Source: Burkholderiaceae bacterium 26
GTDB lineage: Bacteria > Pseudomonadota > Gammaproteobacteria > Burkholderiales > Burkholderiaceae
Direction: 5' to 3'
DNA: 64,000 nucleotides
NCBI GenBank assembly: GCA_000955795.1
Contig: JYOB01000014.1
Coordinates: 368,537 to 432,536 of the forward strand
Shown: positions 1 through 7,559 of the stretch, one piece after another
Layout: every line of letters begins with the position of its first letter
How positions within the stretch are numbered: position 1 is the stretch's first letter
Position numbers and translations under genes: made by a program
The notes under the pieces: generated by a model
Told to the model about the DNA's origin: nothing
Database searches by the model: none
The model's input: the letters and a program-made list of their open reading frames with translations, nothing else

Positions 1-399
1 CGCAGGGGGCGGTACCGCAGACGTGGCAGCTGCGTTGGGCAACGGCATGTCGGTACCGCTTTCTTCATCGGACGGGGCAGGGGTGGGGTCGTCGGCCGTC
101 AGCCAACGGCCCTGCGGCTGGTCGGGAAACCCACCGCCTGCCACGCAATACGTATCGTCACGCCCCACGCGCACCACCTGGCGCCCCCACCGATCCCATT
201 CGGTCAGGGCAATCTCGATCATCTTCTCGCGCGGCGTGGCACCTGGCCGGGTCTGCACGACTTCGTTGTCAGGCAGCGGTTCGGCTTGCGGACGCGCAGG
301 CGGCGTCGCGCAACCGGCAAACCAGAGGACCGGTGCGATCAGAACGATCGGCAGAGCAATGCGCAGAGCGAGCGAATTGCGCAGGAAAGGGCGGGACAT
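1..399 (-). CDS. putative lipoprotein, DUF2272-like (3' end outside window)
   Basis: Reading leftward from the ATG at 397-399 the frame stays open to the window edge, giving 133 residues of an incomplete protein. The N-terminus has a charged start (MSRPFLRNSL), a hydrophobic segment and the lipobox-like string WFAGC, so it is probably an outer- or inner-membrane lipoprotein. After the signal comes a motif with EKMIEIALTEWDRWGRQVV and then a Cys/Gly-rich stretch (YCVAGGGFPD), which resembles the start of DUF2272 proteins of Burkholderiales as I remember them. The function is unknown. The rest of the protein lies outside the window, so the family call is tentative. Confidence 0.6.
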   Translation of the reverse strand, partial: MSRPFLRNSLALRIALPIVLIAPVLWFAGCATPPARPQAEPLPDNEVVQTRPGATPREKMIEIALTEWDRWGRQVVRVGRDDTYCVAGGGFPDQPQGRWLTADDPTPAPSDEESGTDMPLPNAAATSAVPPPA

Positions 400-543
400 G
401 GAAGAAGGTGAAGGGATGGCCTGACGGGGAGACAGGCCTTCCGACGTGGTACGCCGATGCTGCGGTCGATTCACGCATGCAATGGCATGCCACGTCGTTG
501 GCGCTAACCAGACCGGCTGGTCACGCCGAGGGTTGTCATTGCC

Positions 544-822
544 TTAGGCGTTGACAGCGTCCTTGAACTTCTGGCCGGCCTTGAACTTGACCGTCTTGGC
601 CGCTTCGACCTTGATTTCTTCGCCGGTACGCGGGTTGCGGGCCATACGCTCGGCACGCTCGCCTTGGCTGAAGGTACCAAAGCCGATGAGGCTGACCGCA
701 TCGCCCTTGCCAACGGATTCCATGATGGCTTGCAGCGTCACGTTCAGTGCCTGCTCGGCCTTGGCCTTGGTCAGACCGTCTACGCCGCTGGCGATGGCGT
801 CGATCAGTTCGGTTTTCGTCAT
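544..822 (-). CDS. hupB: DNA-binding protein HU-beta
   Basis: 92-residue protein of the DNABII (HU/IHF) family: a small basic dimer that bends and compacts DNA in the nucleoid. It begins MTKTELIDAIA, has the typical core GDAVSLIGFGTFSQGERAER, the DNA-intercalating arm ARNPRTGEEI with the conserved Pro, and ends KFKAGQKFKDAVNA, matching HU in length and sequence. The start at 822 is preceded by GGGAG at a normal distance; a longer frame reaching 939 is rejected because it adds 39 residues unlike the family. It faces the SET-domain gene at 1456 across a gap with DnaA boxes. The call is very secure; HU rather than IHF is indicated by the arm sequence. Confidence 0.96.
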   Translation of the reverse strand: MTKTELIDAIASGVDGLTKAKAEQALNVTLQAIMESVGKGDAVSLIGFGTFSQGERAERMARNPRTGEEIKVEAAKTVKFKAGQKFKDAVNA

Positions 823-1132
823 TGCTTGACTCCCTTCAAGAGTAGATAAAACACACAACAGAGCGTCCGGGGGATGGCTCCAAGGGCGACATGATACCGG
901 CATGCGAACAGCGTCGGCACGTGAGCTTTGTAACCGCACCTGGTATTCGGGTTCCGTAAACCCGCACGGGGCCTACGTTGCGCGGCGATCCCATCACATC
1001 AATGTTGACACTTGATGTTCTGCTTTGCGGTTGGCTTGTCTGCTCGCTGATAGGTTCGACGCAAGTCGATCAGTTGGTTTACCTTTTTCTTATGTATACA
1101 GATAGTAGTAGTAGATAACGGTGGATAGTTTC

Positions 1133-1141
1133 TGTGGATAA
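1133..1141 (-). promoter_or_regulatory. DnaA box (perfect)
   Basis: The plus strand reads TGTGGATAA, which is TTATCCACA on the minus strand, identical to the strong consensus DnaA box. It sits at the edge of the AT-rich stretch and points away from the two boxes at 1315-1345. Confidence 0.7.
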
Positions 1142-1314
1142 GTGGAAAAAGCGCTTTTTTTTCAAGCACTTGCTGCAAGCAAAACCAGAGGTACCGCGTG
1201 TGTCTTCGCGTGGATAGCTTTCTGATTGTTTAGACCCCCCGCCTGGCAACCCCGTAACTTGTGCCCACACCGTCGACAGGGCAGCCACAGACAGCCAACA
1301 GCCTTTGCCGGTAG

Positions 1315-1345
1315 TTATCCACAGCTGCAGGCGGAGTTATCCACA
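1315..1345 (+). promoter_or_regulatory. pair of perfect DnaA boxes in tandem
   Basis: Two copies of TTATCCACA lie at 1315-1323 and 1337-1345 in the same orientation, with starts 22 bp apart (two helical turns), so bound DnaA monomers would sit on one face. The pair is 111 bp upstream of the SET gene start and could also influence that gene's promoter. Confidence 0.7.
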
Positions 1346-1455
1346 CTGGCCGGGCAGCATGGGGTTGCGGCACGTGTCGAGAAGCCATGCTTTTGGTGTA
1401 GGCTCACGGCTTCGTTGATCGACGTTCTTGTTTCGCTTTCCTGCGCCTTTTCTCC

Positions 1456-1995
1456 ATGACACGCACGTCCGCTGATGCCACGCCGGCTCTGGCTGAGTCC
1501 TCGCCCACGCCGGAAGCTCCGGCCAAACTGCGCCGCCGCGATCGCATCGAGGTGCGCGAATCTGGCGTACACGGACGCGGCGTGTATGCCGTGGCGGCCA
1601 TTGCACGCGGCAAGAAGATCATCGAATACAAGGGCGAGCACATCACGTGGAAAGAGGCACTGCGCCGCCATCCGCACGACCCGTCCGACCCAAATCACAC
1701 GTTCTACTTCAGCCTGGAAGACGGCAGCGTGATCGACGCCAAGTTTGGCGGCAACCGCGCGCGCTGGATCAACCACGCCTGCAAGCCGAACTGCGAGGCG
1801 CGAGAAGAGGATGGCCGCGTGTTCATTCACGCGCTGCGTGACATCGAACCCGGCGAAGAACTGTTCTACGACTACGGCCTCGTCATCGAAGGCCGCCAGA
1901 CCAAGGCACTGAAGGAGCAGTTTGCGTGCCGCTGCGGCGCGAAGAAGTGCCGCGGCACAATGCTGGCGCCGCCCGAGAAGAACAAGAAGAAGTAA
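1456..1995 (+). CDS. SET-domain protein-lysine methyltransferase
   Basis: 179-residue protein with a SET domain occupying most of its length. SET enzymes transfer methyl groups from S-adenosylmethionine to protein lysines. Visible motifs are ESGVHGRGVYA (SAM-binding GxG region), RWINHACKPNCEA (the NHxCxPN core), GEELFYDYG (catalytic Tyr region) and a C-terminal post-SET cysteine cluster CRCGAKKCRG that would bind zinc with the upstream Cys. The first 25 residues are Ala/Pro/Thr-rich and the tail is Lys-rich (KNKKK). It is divergent from hupB and ends 16 bp before the convergent sensor kinase gene. The substrate is unknown; the nearby HU gene makes HU a candidate by analogy with chlamydial NUE, but this is inference. 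Confidence 0.88.
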   Translation: MTRTSADATPALAESSPTPEAPAKLRRRDRIEVRESGVHGRGVYAVAAIARGKKIIEYKGEHITWKEALRRHPHDPSDPNHTFYFSLEDGSVIDAKFGGNRARWINHACKPNCEAREEDGRVFIHALRDIEPGEELFYDYGLVIEGRQTKALKEQFACRCGAKKCRGTMLAPPEKNKKK

Positions 1996-2011
1996 GCCGA
2001 AGGTCGGTCAG

Positions 2012-3688
2012 TCAGACCGATTCGCTTGCCAGCGGCAGGCGCAACACGAAGCGCATCACGCGGCTGCCATCACGCGCAGTCGCATCGTCAATGGCGACGG
2101 TGCCGCCGTGCAGACGCACGATGTCGTGCACGATGGCCAGGCCCAGGCCGCTCCCTTGCGGTTGTCCGGGGCGGTGGTCCGCATCCCCACGGAAGAAGCG
2201 CTGGAACACTTCACCGCGCCGCTCGGGTGGAATGCCCGGGCCATTGTCTTCCACACTCACTACACCCCACCACTGGGATGTCGCGTCGGCCTCCGTGCCA
2301 GCGCGCAAGGTCACGCGTCCGCCGGCCGGCACGTATTTGATGGCGTTGTCGAGCAGGTTGTTAATGGCCTCGCGCAGCAGCACCACGTTGGCCAGCACCG
2401 GTGCCTGCAAGGAACCCGGCGACGTGGCTTCCTGCGGCCAGGCCTCAAAGCCCAGATCCAGCCCCCGCGCAAGCGCGCGCGGCACCCATTCGGCGCCGGT
2501 ATCGAACGCCAGCGCGACGAGATCGACCCGCATCGGCGGGCCCAATTGATCGAGCGTCATGCCCGATTCGGCACGCGCCAGCGTCAGCAACTGGTTGGAC
2601 AGACGCACCGCGCGGTTGGCACCCGATTGCAGTTCCAACAATGCGGGCAGGGCATCGTCCAACGTCTTGGCATCGACAGCGCGATCGGCATGCAGCTTCA
2701 ACGCGGTAAGCGGCGTGCGCAGTTGATGTGCCGCGTCTGCGATGAAGGTGCGCTGCGCTTCGAGTGCGTCGCGCAGCCGGGCCAGCAGCGCGTTCATCGC
2801 GTTGATGAGCGGTTGCAGTTCGGCGGGCACGTGTTCCGCTGACTCCGCGGGCAGCGGCGTTACCGATCGTGCGCTCTGCTTGTTGAGTGTGTCGGCCAGC
2901 GTCTGCAACGGCTGCAATTCTTCCTTGAGCACGAGCGAGAGAATCAGCCCCCCGATTGCCAGCAGCACGATCAGCGGAATCGATACCGACAGCAGCACTT
3001 CCTTGGCCGCCGTATCGCGGTGGTCCAGCAGCTCCGCCACTTCCACGACGATGCCGTCTTCGGCCTTCATGGTGTCGGGCGGATTGGATGGGTTGAATGC
3101 CGGTGCCGTCTGGGCCTGCGTTGGCGCAAGCGCTGGGCGCGTGACGTCGTCTTCAGGTTCGGGCGGCACTGGCTGGCGCGGCGAGCGTGGTTTAGGCACC
3201 TCCGCACTCACGCCCGGAACGAGCAGATGCACGGCGCGCACCTGTTTGCCGTCGATCCAGCTATAGAACACACGCGCATCGCCAATGCGCACCTGGCCCG
3301 AGCCGTAGCCCAGCGGCGTGTCGCGCCCGACCAGCGTGCCTGTGGGGCCAGAAATGCGCCAGTAGATGCGGTCTTCGCCGCTGTTCTGTACAAGCGTCTG
3401 GGCGGTGAGGGCGATGTCGTAGAGCTTGGCCGCCGGCACGTTCGGGCCAGCAATGCGCAACTGTTCGGCTAGCGTGTTGGCCACCCCCACCAATGCGCGG
3501 TCGAACACCTGGGCGGTGTAGTGCGCCGCCAGCCAATACGACAGCGCGCCGGTACCCACGATCAAACCAAACAGCGGTGTCGCCAGCGCACGCAACAGAT
3601 GCAGGCGCAGGCTGATGGCACCGTTGCCAGCCCCCTTGGCTGGAGCTGATGAAGCCGACGACGAGGCAGGGCGGCGGCGCTTGAACAT
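2012..3688 (-). CDS. two-component sensor histidine kinase, TctE/QseC type
   Basis: 558-residue inner-membrane kinase. A first membrane segment lies near residues 31-51 and a second near 232-254, enclosing a roughly 180-residue periplasmic sensor region. That region contains an unusual Pro-rich linker (about 159-205) just before the second segment. Cytoplasmic parts are a HAMP-like linker, the dimerisation and phosphoacceptor box with His321 in ADAAHQLRTPL, the N box NNLLDNAIKY, and the G boxes VEDNGPGIPP and GSGLGLAIV. The sensor region fits the 2CSK_N type found in TctE-like kinases, whose members often sense carboxylates; the ligand here cannot be read from sequence. It starts 8 bp after the stop of the response regulator gene and is surely its partner. 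Confidence 0.92.
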   Translation of the reverse strand: MFKRRRPASSSASSAPAKGAGNGAISLRLHLLRALATPLFGLIVGTGALSYWLAAHYTAQVFDRALVGVANTLAEQLRIAGPNVPAAKLYDIALTAQTLVQNSGEDRIYWRISGPTGTLVGRDTPLGYGSGQVRIGDARVFYSWIDGKQVRAVHLLVPGVSAEVPKPRSPRQPVPPEPEDDVTRPALAPTQAQTAPAFNPSNPPDTMKAEDGIVVEVAELLDHRDTAAKEVLLSVSIPLIVLLAIGGLILSLVLKEELQPLQTLADTLNKQSARSVTPLPAESAEHVPAELQPLINAMNALLARLRDALEAQRTFIADAAHQLRTPLTALKLHADRAVDAKTLDDALPALLELQSGANRAVRLSNQLLTLARAESGMTLDQLGPPMRVDLVALAFDTGAEWVPRALARGLDLGFEAWPQEATSPGSLQAPVLANVVLLREAINNLLDNAIKYVPAGGRVTLRAGTEADATSQWWGVVSVEDNGPGIPPERRGEVFQRFFRGDADHRPGQPQGSGLGLAIVHDIVRLHGGTVAIDDATARDGSRVMRFVLRLPLASESV

Positions 3689-3696
3689 GGGCCGGA

Positions 3697-4407
3697 CTAC
3701 GCCGGGGAGCGTGCCTGCAACAGGTAACCGAAGCCGCGCACCGTGACGATCTCCGCCTCGGAATGCTCGATCTTGCGGCGTACGCGGTGCACATAGACTT
3801 CGATGGCCGTATCGCCCACCACATCGTGACTGGCCTCGCCGATGGCGTGCCCAAAGCTGGCAAGGTGGTCCTGCAACTGCACCTTGCTGACCACCCGGCC
3901 CTGGCGCAGCATCAGCAACTCCAGCACGGCAAATTCGCGCGGCGACAGTTCCAGCGGCACGGCATCGACAAAGATGCGCCGTTCCACGCCGCTCATGCGA
4001 AGCCGTCCGACAAGGACGTCAGGGCGTGCGGCGGGTTCGGTCGAATCGTTGCGACGGCGCAGCAATGCGCCCACGCGGGCCACGAGTTCGAGCATCTCGA
4101 AAGGTTTTAGCAGGTAATCGTCTGCACCGGCGTTCAGGCCGTTCACCTTGTCGAGCAGGCCGTCGCGCGCCGTCAGGATCAGCACAGGCGTCACGCGATC
4201 GCGCGCCCGAAACTGCGACAGCAACGTCATGCCATCGATACCGGGCAACCCAAGATCCAGAATCACCAGATCGTGTGTCTGTCTGGCAAGTTGTTCAGTG
4301 GCAAAGACGCCGTCGTGCACGACATGCACGCGATGCCCGGCTTGCGTGAGTCCGGCATGGATGCCGCTGGCGATGGCACGGTCGTCTTCAATCAGCAGGA
4401 TGCGCAT
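3697..4407 (-). CDS. OmpR-family response regulator, TctD/QseB type
   Basis: 236-residue regulator, first gene of a two-gene operon with the kinase at 2012. The receiver domain starts MRILLIEDD, has phosphoacceptor Asp51 in VILDLGLPG, the Thr of LILTARD and the Lys of YLLKPFE. The C-terminal half is a winged-helix DNA-binding domain (LSPREFAVLELLM, then IEVYVHRVRRKI and VRGFGYLL). Phosphorylated by the adjacent kinase, it would bind promoter DNA; targets are not evident. The upstream region up to 4484 is shared with the divergent DUF3717 gene. Confidence 0.93.
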   Translation of the reverse strand: MRILLIEDDRAIASGIHAGLTQAGHRVHVVHDGVFATEQLARQTHDLVILDLGLPGIDGMTLLSQFRARDRVTPVLILTARDGLLDKVNGLNAGADDYLLKPFEMLELVARVGALLRRRNDSTEPAARPDVLVGRLRMSGVERRIFVDAVPLELSPREFAVLELLMLRQGRVVSKVQLQDHLASFGHAIGEASHDVVGDTAIEVYVHRVRRKIEHSEAEIVTVRGFGYLLQARSPA

Positions 4408-4483
4408 TGACTCGATCCAGAGTGCGGGGCGGAAAAGGCAAAAAGGGGCGATCGGCGTGATTTGGCAGCGCTACAATGCGCGG

Positions 4484-4711
4484 ATGACCGATGCCCTGCT
4501 CACCATCACCGATCTGGAGGCCGCCATCAATTTCTGGCGCGCCCGTTCACCCGCCGAAGGCGAGGAACTGCGGCTGTGTGCCGAGGCGTCGGCGCTGGCT
4601 AAGCCGTATGCGTTGATGATTGTACAAGGCGCCACCCGCATCGCCCCCGAGCAATTGGGCGACAAGGCGCGGGCGGCGTATGAGGCGTGGCGCGCAGCCT
4701 CACAGGGCTGA
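4484..4711 (+). CDS. small DUF3717-family protein
   Basis: 75-residue cytoplasmic protein of unknown function. It begins MTDALLTITDLEAAINFWR, contains LCAEASALAKPYALMI and ends in an Ala-rich helix. This pattern matches the DUF3717 family of Burkholderiales as I recall it. A perfect-looking -10 hexamer TACAAT lies at 4472-4477, only 6 nt before the ATG, so transcription would start at or within a base or two of the start codon. No ribosome-binding site is present in that space and no good -35 sits 17 bp further up. The message may therefore be leaderless. It is divergent from the response regulator and convergent with phhB. Confidence 0.75.
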   Translation: MTDALLTITDLEAAINFWRARSPAEGEELRLCAEASALAKPYALMIVQGATRIAPEQLGDKARAAYEAWRAASQG

Positions 4712-4730
4712 GCGCCAGCATTGCGGGTCG

Positions 4731-5045
4731 TTACTTTGCGCCGGTGGCGCTGGTGCCTTTCGCGGCCTGCTCGATAAAGCGCGCGAGATCTGCATCACGG
4801 TGCGTGAGCCCGTTCGCATCATGTGTGGACAAGGTGATGTCCACGCGATTCCACACGTTGAACCACTCCGGATGGTGATTCATCTGCTCGGCCTTGATCG
4901 CCACGCGCGTCATGAAACCGAACGCGGCGTTGAAGTCGGCAAAGGTGAAGGTCTTCTGGATGGCGTCTCGCTCGCTCTGTAGCGTCCAGCCGGGCAGTTC
5001 GGCAAAGAGGGCTTTGCGTTGGTCTTCGTTCAGGGTCGGCATCAT
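4731..5045 (-). CDS. phhB: pterin-4a-carbinolamine dehydratase
   Basis: 104-residue enzyme that dehydrates 4a-hydroxytetrahydropterin, recycling the cofactor oxidised by phenylalanine hydroxylase. The family signature [17 protein letters not shown] is present, with the active-site His pair, and the overall fold pattern (W in LPGWTL, D at [10 protein letters not shown]) fits. Two adjacent ATG codons at 5045 and 5042 are possible starts. It lies 61 bp downstream of phhA on the same strand, the usual phhAB arrangement, so both serve conversion of phenylalanine to tyrosine. Confidence 0.95.
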   Translation of the reverse strand: MMPTLNEDQRKALFAELPGWTLQSERDAIQKTFTFADFNAAFGFMTRVAIKAEQMNHHPEWFNVWNRVDITLSTHDANGLTHRDADLARFIEQAAKGTSATGAK

Positions 5046-5106
5046 GATGGGGTGCGAAGTTGGATCTTGAATGCGCGCAGTATAGTCAGCGCTCGACTAT
5101 CTGCTG

Positions 5107-6051
5107 TCAGATGTCCGCAGTGTCTGCCCAACCTTCGCGGTTGCCCACGTTCAATACCAGATCCCCATCCACCACATCACCCGCGCCAATGGTCGGCAGC
5201 GCGGCCAGTTCTTCATACAGCGGCGTGAAGTCGGGGCGCGTGGCATCGAACAACTGCTCAAAGCTGTCGATGGTGAAGTAGGTCTTCTGGAACGTGTCGA
5301 TGCGATAGCGCGTGCGCATGATGCGGCGCACGTCAAAGCCGATGCGGTTCGGGCTGGCCGAATCCAGCGCGTACACCGATTCGCTCTTGCTCGACACGAT
5401 GCCTGCACCGTAGATGCGCAGACCAGCCGGCGTGCGGATCAGCCCGAATTCCACCGTGTACCAGTACAGGCGCGCGAGCATGTCGAGCTGGCCCAGCCGC
5501 GCGGCCTTCAGGCCACCCTTGCCGTAGGCTTCCATGTAGTCGGCAAAGACCGGGTTAATCAGCAGCGGCACGTGGCCAAAGATGTCGTGAAAGCAATCCG
5601 GCTCTTGCAGGTAATCGAGCTGATCGGGGCGGCGCATCCACCAGCTTGCGGGGAAACGCCGGTTGGCCAGGTGATCGAAGAACACTTCGTCGGGCACCAG
5701 GCCCGGTACGGCAACGATCTGCCAGCCCGTGGCGCGCATCAGCGTTTCATTGAGCTGATCGAATGACGGCACGGCATCGCGGCTCATGCCCAGCGTTGAC
5801 AGACCTTGCAGGAATTCATCGCATACACGGCCCGGCAACAGCGCTTCCTGGCGGTCGTACAGCGTGCGCCACGTTGCATGATCGGCGGCGGTGTAACGGT
5901 GCACCGGCTGCTGCATGGTGAAGTCAGCGCGCAGCGTCTGGCCATCGAGGCCTTCTGCGAATTGCTCGCGCAGTTTGTCGGTCAGGGTGCCGTTGAAGCC
6001 GGCCGGGGCGGCGCTTTGGGCTGCGTCGGGGGCTGTGGTTGCGATGGCCAT
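5107..6051 (-). CDS. phhA: phenylalanine-4-hydroxylase
   Basis: 314-residue non-haem iron monooxygenase that converts phenylalanine to tyrosine with tetrahydropterin and oxygen. The iron-binding motif PDCFHDIFGHVPLL supplies the two His ligands; the third (Glu) lies in YWYTVEFGLI. The start at 6051 (MAIATTAPDA) is chosen because the frame's 35-residue upstream extension is not family-like. The length fits bacterial monomeric enzymes with a short disordered N-terminus. It heads the phhAB operon and faces an Lrp-type regulator gene whose product probably controls it. A possible minus-strand -10, TACACT, reads at 6087-6092. Confidence 0.96.
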   Translation of the reverse strand: MAIATTAPDAAQSAAPAGFNGTLTDKLREQFAEGLDGQTLRADFTMQQPVHRYTAADHATWRTLYDRQEALLPGRVCDEFLQGLSTLGMSRDAVPSFDQLNETLMRATGWQIVAVPGLVPDEVFFDHLANRRFPASWWMRRPDQLDYLQEPDCFHDIFGHVPLLINPVFADYMEAYGKGGLKAARLGQLDMLARLYWYTVEFGLIRTPAGLRIYGAGIVSSKSESVYALDSASPNRIGFDVRRIMRTRYRIDTFQKTYFTIDSFEQLFDATRPDFTPLYEELAALPTIGAGDVVDGDLVLNVGNREGWADTADI

Positions 6052-6148
6052 TTGTAATGTCGATTTTGTGCAATCAGGGTCCGGCCAGTGTATGGGTGCG
6101 CCCACGCGGATTGGCCGCAAAACCGCCACCCATTGCGCAGTGTTTGCG

Positions 6149-6165
6149 GAATTCATGCAGAATTC
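6149..6165. promoter_or_regulatory. 17-bp palindrome, candidate Lrp-type operator
   Basis: The sequence GAATTCATGCAGAATTC is a near-perfect inverted repeat: two GAATTC arms around ATGCA. It lies 25 bp upstream of the regulator's start codon and about 98 bp upstream of phhA. Position and symmetry suit binding by a dimeric Lrp/AsnC protein acting on its own gene and on phhA. This is inferred from position only. Confidence 0.45.
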
Positions 6166-6189
6166 AGCTTATCAACGCAGGAGATGTGC

Positions 6190-6666
6190 ATGATTTCGCT
6201 CGATACCTTCGATCTGGCCCTGCTGGCGGCCCTTCAGCGCGATGGGCGTGCGACGCATCAGCAGCTTTCGGAGCAGGTGCACCTGTCGGCCAGCCAGGTC
6301 GGCCGGCGTCTGGCGCGGCTTGAATCGGAAGGCGTGATCGAGGGCTACCGTGTGGTGCTTTCGCCGACGGGCCTGGGCTTGGGTGTGACGGTGTTTGCCA
6401 GCGTCAAGCTCGCACACCACGGCGACGCCATCGTCGAACGCTTTCACGAAGAGATCAGCCTGCTCGACGCCGTGCAGGAGTGCTATTCCGTGGCCGGCGA
6501 CGCCGATTACATGCTGCGCGTGGTGGTGCCCGATCTGCCTGCGTTGTCGGAATTTGTCATGCGCAAGCTGATGCGGGTGCCGGGTGTGGATAACGTGCGT
6601 TCCAATATCGTTCTGACGGCCTTGAAGCGGGATGGCGCGTTGCCGCTATCCCACCTTGGTGGGTAG
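6190..6666 (+). CDS. Lrp/AsnC-family transcriptional regulator (likely of phhAB)
   Basis: 158-residue protein with an N-terminal helix-turn-helix (LLAALQRDGRATHQQLSEQV, then LSASQVGRRLARLE) and a C-terminal RAM ligand-binding domain (VQECYSVAGDADYMLRVVV, then VDNVRSNIVL). It starts at 6190 because AGGAG at 6179-6183 is 6 nt upstream; an ATG at 6184 is too close to that site. Divergence from phhA suggests it activates or represses phhAB in response to phenylalanine or tyrosine, as in related betaproteobacteria. The effector is not shown by the sequence. Confidence 0.92.
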   Translation: MISLDTFDLALLAALQRDGRATHQQLSEQVHLSASQVGRRLARLESEGVIEGYRVVLSPTGLGLGVTVFASVKLAHHGDAIVERFHEEISLLDAVQECYSVAGDADYMLRVVVPDLPALSEFVMRKLMRVPGVDNVRSNIVLTALKRDGALPLSHLGG

Positions 6667-6759
6667 ACTCGCGCCTTGCGCCAGGGTGCACGGCGTGTCA
6701 CGCTGCAAGCCGACAACACTTTGCCGATATGAAACGCCTGTCTTTGGCGGGAGACCACG

Positions 6760-7524
6760 ATGGTTGACGGACACACCACGCATCCGGCGCACGCGCCGGC
6801 GCATCTGGCAGGCGGCTACGGCATGTCGGCACGGGTTCGCGCGTGGTGGGTGGCCGCTGCAGTGGCAGGCGTCACGTACGGCGGCATGCTCACCATGGTG
6901 GCCGTCGAGGTGCCCCCCGGCACGCCGCTGGTGGGCCGCATCGTCGCGCAGCCGCTGTGGAAAATGCTGATGGCGTTGCTGCTGGCGCGTGCCGCATCGT
7001 TGCACGACATTCCGCGCGAGCGGCGCTGGCTGATTGGGGCGATGGTGTTCTCCGCACTCGGCGATCTCTGGCTTGCGCTGCCGTGGCTGGCGTTCTCGTT
7101 CATGGCGGGGCTGGGCTGTTTCCTGCTGGCGCACGTGTGCTACCTGCGGGTGCTGGTGGGGCTGCGCGGGGCGTCGTCGGCCATCCGCATGATTGGTGTC
7201 GGGGTGATGATCGGCGTAGCCATCGGCATGTTGCTTTGGTATTGGCCCGGCCTGGGTGAGTTGAAGGGGCCTGTGATCGTCTACATGCTGGTGCTCTCGG
7301 CGATGGTGTGCGCGGCATTGCTGGCGCGCCTGCCTGGGCCGCTGACGGCTTGGGGCGCACTCGCCTTTGCGGCTTCCGACGCCATGATCGGCATCAGCGT
7401 GTTTGTCTTTCCGTTCACCGACCATGAACTGGCGATCTGGTGGAGCTACGCTGCTGCCCAGCTCCTCATCAGCGCCGGTTTGCTCACGCGCCGCATGCCG
7501 CCCGCGCGCCGCGCCGTGGCATAA
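6760..7524 (+). CDS. YhhN/TMEM86-family membrane protein (lysoplasmalogenase-like)
   Basis: 254-residue inner-membrane protein with about eight hydrophobic segments. The family landmarks are QPLWKMLMALLLA, FSALGDLWLALPW, AGLGCFLLAHVCYL and FAASDAMIG, each carrying the conserved acidic and polar residues of YhhN/TMEM86. Animal TMEM86 members hydrolyse the vinyl ether bond of lysoplasmalogen; the bacterial role is unclear. GGGAG lies upstream of the ATG at 6760; a later ATG after the His-rich leader (MSARVRAW) would also give a full domain. It may be co-transcribed with the cyclodeaminase gene 35 bp downstream. Confidence 0.82.
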   Translation: MVDGHTTHPAHAPAHLAGGYGMSARVRAWWVAAAVAGVTYGGMLTMVAVEVPPGTPLVGRIVAQPLWKMLMALLLARAASLHDIPRERRWLIGAMVFSALGDLWLALPWLAFSFMAGLGCFLLAHVCYLRVLVGLRGASSAIRMIGVGVMIGVAIGMLLWYWPGLGELKGPVIVYMLVLSAMVCAALLARLPGPLTAWGALAFAASDAMIGISVFVFPFTDHELAIWWSYAAAQLLISAGLLTRRMPPARRAVA

Positions 7525-7559
7525 GGTCCGTCCGACGTTTCTTCCCCTGCGGGAGCCCC

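Larger units (their letters stand above)
823..1455. other. intergenic region with AT-rich stretch and DnaA boxes
   Basis: This 633-bp divergent gap between hupB and the SET gene holds no believable gene. It must contain the hupB promoter (reading left) and that of the SET gene (reading right), although no clean -35/-10 pair stands out. The stretch 1076-1160 is clearly AT-richer than its surroundings and includes a run of eight T. Three perfect nonamers TTATCCACA lie at 1133-1141 (minus) and at 1315-1323 and 1337-1345 (plus). Two weaker versions, each with two mismatches, lie at 1120-1128 and 1209-1217 on the minus strand. The layout resembles an origin-like or DnaA-titrating element. Confidence 0.75.

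Noticed and set aside
23..424. A 133-codon plus-strand frame at the left edge
   Set aside because: The minus strand encodes a lipoprotein with a signal peptide and lipobox over the same bases, which is the better reading.
1076..1345. Calling this region the chromosome's oriC
   Set aside because: dnaA, dnaN, gyrB and rpmH are absent from the window and the boxes are fewer than in a full origin; reported instead as a DnaA-box cluster.
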